From Pelodera strongyloides (Eukaryota; Nematoda; Chromadorea; Rhabditida; Rhabditidae), in assembly GCA_036852015.1 (NCBI GenBank), contig JAANDG010000093.1, forward strand, positions 1 through 64,000: 64,000 nt of DNA. Direction: 5' to 3'. Positions 59,201 to 64,000 of this stretch are shown in pieces. The position numbers and the translations under genes were made by a program. The notes below the pieces were generated by a model, which did not search any database, was not told the DNA's origin, and worked only from the letters and a program-made list of their open reading frames with translations. Each line of letters starts with the position of its first letter. The stretch's first letter is position 1.

Positions 59201-62200
59201 GATTGAAGAGACAAAACACAAGAGCAGTAAGACGGAACAGGTGATTTGCTTGTACTTTTACAACCACAATTCAAATGTTACAAAGAGTTTCGCACTGAAC
59301 TATGTGTTTTATACAGTCATTATGGGATGTCATCAAGTTCAAACCTGCTTAACTGTCTGCAGGTAAAGGTCAGCTCAGTGACAACAGCAGAAGAGAAGTG
59401 TCCGGAGACGGGTAAGAAGAAGACGGTGGTGGTGAAGAACGTGGCAAAACAAGAGAACGTAGAGACTGCAGAAAACAAGAACAGAAGAGAAGAGCAGATA
59501 ACAGACGACAAGACAACGGTGAAGAGCACGCAGAGCAACACAAATCGGAAGAAGGATAGTGCGGCGTTAGAAAGCACCACGAAGGTAAATTATTATCTGA
59601 TTCGGAATTTCCTAGCGAGTTGGCTTCATTTACCAAGCTGCATATATCGTTCATCAGGAAAAGATAAATTTGGAAGCAGTTGTTTTGTAGGTTGATGGCG
59701 CTCTTGCACAAGAGAAGAAACTGGAGTTTGAGACTGTGAAATTACGCCGTCTTGAAGGAAATATCACTCATGAAGTTGAAGATGGAAAGGTCAGCGCATT
59801 CACGTCGGTGAAAGATGCTGAGAAAAAAGACAAAACATTCAGCTAAAATTAGTAAACAAAAAGATATTGTTTAGAAGTCGGTGAAAGATGCTGAGCTTAG
59901 TGTGCTTCACAAGATGAAGCAAAGCCTTCGAGGAGTGGACAATGGAAAAGAGGAGAAGACTGTCAAGGAGGCAGAGCTGAAGAGCACAGTCACGGCGGAG
60001 AGGACAGAGACGGTAACCAAGGAGGGACAATCAACTGGAGAGAAGAAAAAGAAGAGAAGGGTCATCACTAGAAAGGTACAGCTTCTTCCGGCCTTGTGGT
60101 CTTCTGCTTCTGTGGGTTAAAATGCAGTTGTCTTTGCCAGAATGATATTGGGAACGAAATTAAACGCAGGTAATTCAAGCAAAGTTTCAAAGCTTTGCGC
60201 GTCAGACATAAAAACGAACATCATTGGTTATCTTTGGATGCATTACAGGATAAAGACCTCGCGGATGATGAGATTATGAGACCTGATCGGCCAAAACGGA
60301 GAGTATCCACGAAAAAGAAGGATTCGGCAACGGGCAATGAAGTCAGTGCGGAGAAGAAGAGCGAGAAGAAGAATGCCGTTGCTACTGAGCCTACACCTCT
60401 TCCCTCAGTATCCGTATTACGACACAAGTTGGAAACAAACGAAGTAGGTTCCCTAATCCAAGATACGGCAGCCAGCGTCAGATTCGATATTCATTGTTTA
60501 TTTACCGATATATTGTTGATCTAGCATTGATCTAGTGCTAATTTAGTATCGATCTACGTCTAGTTTATAGTATCGATCTAGTACTAATATAGTACAAATA
60601 TATAGCTAATTTAGTAAAGAACAAGTGCTGATATAGTACTAATCTAGTATCGATCTAGTTATGCTCTAGTATTGATCTAGTGCTAAATTAGTACAGCTCT
60701 GTGCTAATTAGTATCGATTTAGTGTTGATCTAGTATATCCCAAACGCTGATTAGCATCGATCTAGTATTGATCTAGCGTCCACCTATTGCCAATTTTATA
60801 ATACAGCTCTAGCGCTAATTAGTATCGATCTAATGCTAGTTTAAGGTACCGAGCTAATGTTTATTTAGCATAGCTGTGCTAGTTAGATATCTGGTGATAA
60901 TTTACACATCTAACAGTTGAGAGGCAAAACTTCGAGGGCATTTCCGAGTAACCGCACCCAAGTTTATTTGTTTCTGCGCATGTGTCCACATCTTTCGATT
61001 CAGTTTATTAGCAGATCGATAGAGTCTTGCATTACCTGGTCGCATATTGCTGTTCAGAAGCTGCGGAGTACGCAATATTAACGAACACCAATACGGTATA
61101 TACCAATGACACATATTCAGGGTCCGTCGGCAAAATCATCTCTCTTTTGTCAGCTGAACACCTCGAAGGATGAGGAACACCATCTCAAGAGTGCCCTCAA
61201 ACAAGATGGAGCGGAAAAGAGGCGAAAAACCGTGAAACTTAGTGACATCATCCTGCCAAACTGCAAATTGGAGGAGGGCACGACAAAGGTGTGCAGCTTG
61301 GGTATCCCGTTCGCTGTCTGAAACTCAAATAGGTAGTGTCAACATAAAGCCCAATTCCAAAATATTTTAGGTCAAATTCGCCTCCTCTTCCAAAGATCCA
61401 CTTCCAAGTCAACCGTCGAGAGGCTTTGGACTGCAGAAGGGAAAATCTGAGGGAAATATTGCTGTTCGAGCAAAGAATAATCTCAAAGTTAAGGTAAGCG
61501 GATCAGAAGTTGCAAGTAAACTTTGAATTCGACTGACCTAGCATGCGTGAATTCAATTCAACATCACATGTTTCGGATGAACTCCGTTTTGGCGTAGCAA
61601 TCGACACTTGTTCAATATAACGTTTGAAAACTGATTGCATACATAGTCTGACTACATTAAACAGTTAGACAAGCCTTTGCCAACAACTTTTTCGTCGCTC
61701 TAGAGTACGCCAAAAATTTCCGTATTCCAGATGTCGACTGAGACCAGGGACGATCAGAATGTACATAAGCGACACTGGTTGCTTACCGACGAAGATGAGG
61801 AAGCCTTGAGTAGACCGCGAGAGGATTACACCTTTGCTTCCCTGAAGGTAGGCCCAACACACTCTGAACATGAGTGCCTATTCATACATATCATGGTACA
61901 GTTATATCATAGTACAGTTAACTAACCATCACTGAACAGCCCGAACTCATCATAATACGCTGCACACCAAACATATCAGCATAGGGGTTGTTCAGGTATG
62001 GTATGTTCTACCTTTTTGTCGAAATTCACCAGCGTTGCCCTGGTGCAATTAGTAATCCTCCGTCTGTCTGTTAACTTTTCCTTGTATTAGTCTAGAAGCA
62101 AAAAGACTACATTCTAGAAGAACACCCTATCGTAGCCAGTAAATTGCATGATTTCTATCAGTAGAGAAGTTAGTTTCAATCCCTTTTGTAGTCTTTGCCG

Positions 62201-63336
62201 CTTAGTTTGCATCGTGATTTTCTAGGAATTCTTCCAGGAGAACCCTAAACGTTTGGTAAGATGTTTGTGGAGGCGAGATACACCTAGTCCCCCAAGCCTT
62301 CACTAAGCAAATTCCTGTTTTTCCAAGAGTAACAACTCGAACATACCCCTTCCCAGCTTGCTCTTTGTAGGTCGTCGGTGCTTGAGCATTTACTTAAACC
62401 GTGACTGCTCTAAACATTTTCCCCTACATTCGACTTCTTGTATTTGTCGTCGATGTGAGCACATATCACCGTGAAACTGCCCATTTCCTTATTTTATCAG
62501 CTACTACTGCATTCTTTGCCCCTGGCAATGTAGAGATAGTTTATGCCGGCACAATGTTAGTATTACTTTCCGGGGACCTGCATACAAAATATGTCTTGTA
62601 TCATTTCCTTGTCCTATATAAAATCGATGGTTTATGGAAGTTACACTTTCTTACCTTCCATTGAGTAATTCTCATGCAGGCGTTCGCTGATCGAAGGAGT
62701 CTTCTCGAAAACGGATCAATGCGGGCAGCAAAGGCATTTAATCATTATTTTCTGACACTGTCATTACTTCTATGTCCCCAAACTCTATTCAAGTCTCCTA
62801 ACCAACCATGCTTGTGCTAAACTACATAACAACTAATTATCGTAGAACCATCGGTGGAGGCATAAAGATCACATAACTCGCGCTTGAAACCTACCCTACA
62901 ATAACTGTTTTGAGTATCCCTTTTACATTAATTTCCCGTTCACACTCATAATCAATGTTTCCTGATCACAATTGAATAGCCGCATGTGATAGTATTCACA
63001 ATCACTAGCTTGTTATCTGACGGCAGCAAAGTAACGCGCTAACTATGTTGAAACACAAATAGCTAGCAGGACGCCATAATTTTTGCTTCAATTTTATCAA
63101 AAACATGGAAACCATTACTGTTCTAACACCTTGACTTGGAATTGAAGTCTACAGTCAGAAAGCAAGGTAATGTTGTCGGTATGCGTAACTTGATGATCAG
63201 TCATTCATTTTAGGAGAAATTGGAAAGACGCGTGCTTGGAGATCCATTGTTGGACATGAAAAAGAAGGAAACAATCAAGATTCCAAATGCAAACATTGCC
63301 ATGAACAAGTGGAAACAACTTGAGAGAACGGGATGA
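50286..63336 (+). CDS. MLCK/titin-group Ser/Thr kinase with long Lys-rich tail, 31 exons
   Basis: Exons: 50286-50355, 52811-52894, 53261-53360, 53622-53703, 54661-54785, 55038-55179, 55570-55675, 55847-55940, 56082-56231, 56453-56606, 56680-56778, 56859-57014, 57157-57282, 57376-57487, 57562-57635, 57732-57809, 57905-58027, 58122-58178, 58266-58418, 58487-58507, 58971-59081, 59154-59240, 59363-59584, 59691-59789, 59875-60075, 60249-60443, 61154-61288, 61371-61493, 61731-61847, 62680-62733, 63214-63336; 1,190 residues, phases close throughout. Kinase domain about 76-334: GEGKFGKV, AAK (K106), helix-C E122, HLDIKPEN (D199), DFG (D219), GTPEFSAPE, HPW (331). All catalytic residues are present. 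KRYNIRRKFRKATFAV (about 358-375) resembles the autoinhibitory/calmodulin segment of this family. Residues 400-1190 are Lys/Ser/Thr/Glu-rich and low complexity. No Ig or Fn3 domains, unlike titin or twitchin, so a nematode mlck-1-like gene is my best guess. Weak junctions: GTCACT donor at 57283, the 21-nt exon, and a GC donor at 62734. Confidence 0.87.
53063..53183 (+). other. Orphan exon candidate in kinase intron 2
   Basis: After TTCCTCAG an open frame reads VFSLRDPVGKAVPSAPW... to a TAG at 53181. It looks protein-like, but needs phase 2 upstream while the preceding exon ends in phase 1. It may be an alternative last exon entered at the inner CCATCAG (phase 1), or spurious. Confidence 0.3.
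58642..58725 (+). CDS. Alternative last exon of the kinase gene
   Basis: CCTTTTCCAG ends at 58641. The exon fits phase 0 after the 21-nt exon, adds 22 residues (DNTELQSPLSPRFPPYKFRQ, then EL) and stops with TAA at 58708-58710. AATAAA follows at 58720-58725. Use of this exon gives a 724-residue kinase with only the first part of the tail. Confidence 0.6.
60517..60895. repeat. Degenerate CTAG-rich array in a kinase intron
   Basis: About 380 bp of imperfect units of the form ATCGATCTAGTGCTAATTTA, with more than a dozen CTAG tetramers and frequent ATCGAT. The unit spacing varies between about 11 and 24 bp. It lies inside the intron 60444-61153. Confidence 0.8.
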
Positions 63337-64000
63337 ATTAGTGTTGGTGATGCTATTTGGATAGTAACTATTTGATGGATCTCGGTTTTCACACTAAATT
63401 AAATGTATTGTAACCTCTCTCGTCTATGAATTACTTCCCTCAGCAACTGAATATTTAAGCGTCTTGGTTCTGGCTCTTCTTTATCGTTTCCGATTATACC
63501 CGTTAATAAGCAATGTTAAGTTGTTTGTTTCATTCGTTGCGGTTTTGTCCGCGTCACTTAATTTTTGACGTTTTCATGTTGGATTTTTTTTGCACATATT
63601 TGTATCAAATAAGGTGTAGTGCATTTTAAGTCTATATTTTCATGACTTTTAGTTCCCCACTTTAGCCACCAATTCTCTCTTTACCCTATTCATGTTTGTT
63701 CCTTTCTTTATTATTCTCCCAAGCAGTGAACTGCGAGTGTCAGTTCAGTATTGACCAATCGGGTTGTACATCTCCCGGACTATGTTGCTCTGACTTCGGA
63801 AGTTACTTGTCAACCTTCCTTCGATCTATCCAAACAATAACTTTTGAATTATCTGGTCCGGGAGTAGCACTTTACCAAAACACGTGTAGGATTCTCTAGT
63901 CTTCTTCGTTACCCCTACGCCTTTACGTGAGTATGCATTCACTCAATAGCAGTTAATGTTTCACATGTCTCTTTCTCTTCCATGTACACAGTTTGTCGTT
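63337..64000 (+). other. 3' flank of the kinase gene with a Cys-rich exon candidate (63727-63899)
   Basis: 63337-63720 would hold the 3' UTR; no canonical AATAAA is near the stop, but AATAAG occurs near 63611. After CCCAAGCAG at 63726 an open frame reads NCECQFSIDQSGCTSPGLCC... to TAG 63897-63899. The Cys spacing looks like a small secreted protein, but no signal exon or domain is identified. Remainder to 64000: nothing seen. Confidence 0.35.

Noticed and set aside
1..64000. CRISPR arrays, bacterial operons, rRNA genes
   Set aside because: The repeats lack CRISPR spacing and the genes are spliced; no rRNA sequence was recognised.

Overview
The window is eukaryotic and almost certainly from a nematode. 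The genes have many introns with TTTCAG-type acceptors. In all five gene models a splice acceptor lies 0-6 nt before the first ATG, as expected for spliced-leader trans-splicing. The DNA is AT-rich and full of BEL/Pao and Gypsy retrotransposons and foldback elements. A parasitic clade V worm is my guess; the sequence alone does not prove it.

Layout. (1) 552-19816 is one block of three nested LTR retrotransposons. A plus-strand BEL/Pao element with gag but no pol (Bel-1; LTRs 594 bp; target duplication ATAAC) carries a minus-strand Gypsy element in its 3' internal part (5624-11103; flanking TATAT). A nearly complete minus-strand BEL/Pao element (Bel-2, 11352-19289; LTRs 605 bp; target duplication TCACT) sits inside its 3' LTR. 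LTR pairs differ by about 1%, so all three insertions are recent, but their reading frames are broken, mostly by small indels. (2) 19.8-44.2 kb holds four small spliced minus-strand genes of unknown function (A 21149-22611, C 26871-28569, B 34696-36282, D 42819-44209) among duplicated non-coding segments, tandem repeats and MITEs. A and B are old paralogues with the same exon plan. A decayed partial copy of D lies near 31.4 kb. The order A-R1-R2-partial D is repeated as B-R1'-R2'-D, so this is an old block duplication. (3) 44.2-50.3 kb has no gene I can support. (4) 50286-63336 is a 31-exon plus-strand gene for a roughly 1,190-residue Ser/Thr kinase of the MLCK/titin/DAPK group, with a short N-terminus, a regulatory segment after the catalytic domain and a very long Lys/Ser/Thr-rich tail made of small phase-0 exons. 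An alternative last exon predicts a 724-residue form. (5) A possible Cys-rich exon of the next gene lies at the right edge.

All exon coordinates were worked out by hand from splice sites and reading-frame phase. There is no transcript evidence. Small errors at individual junctions are possible, but the phases close over every model.
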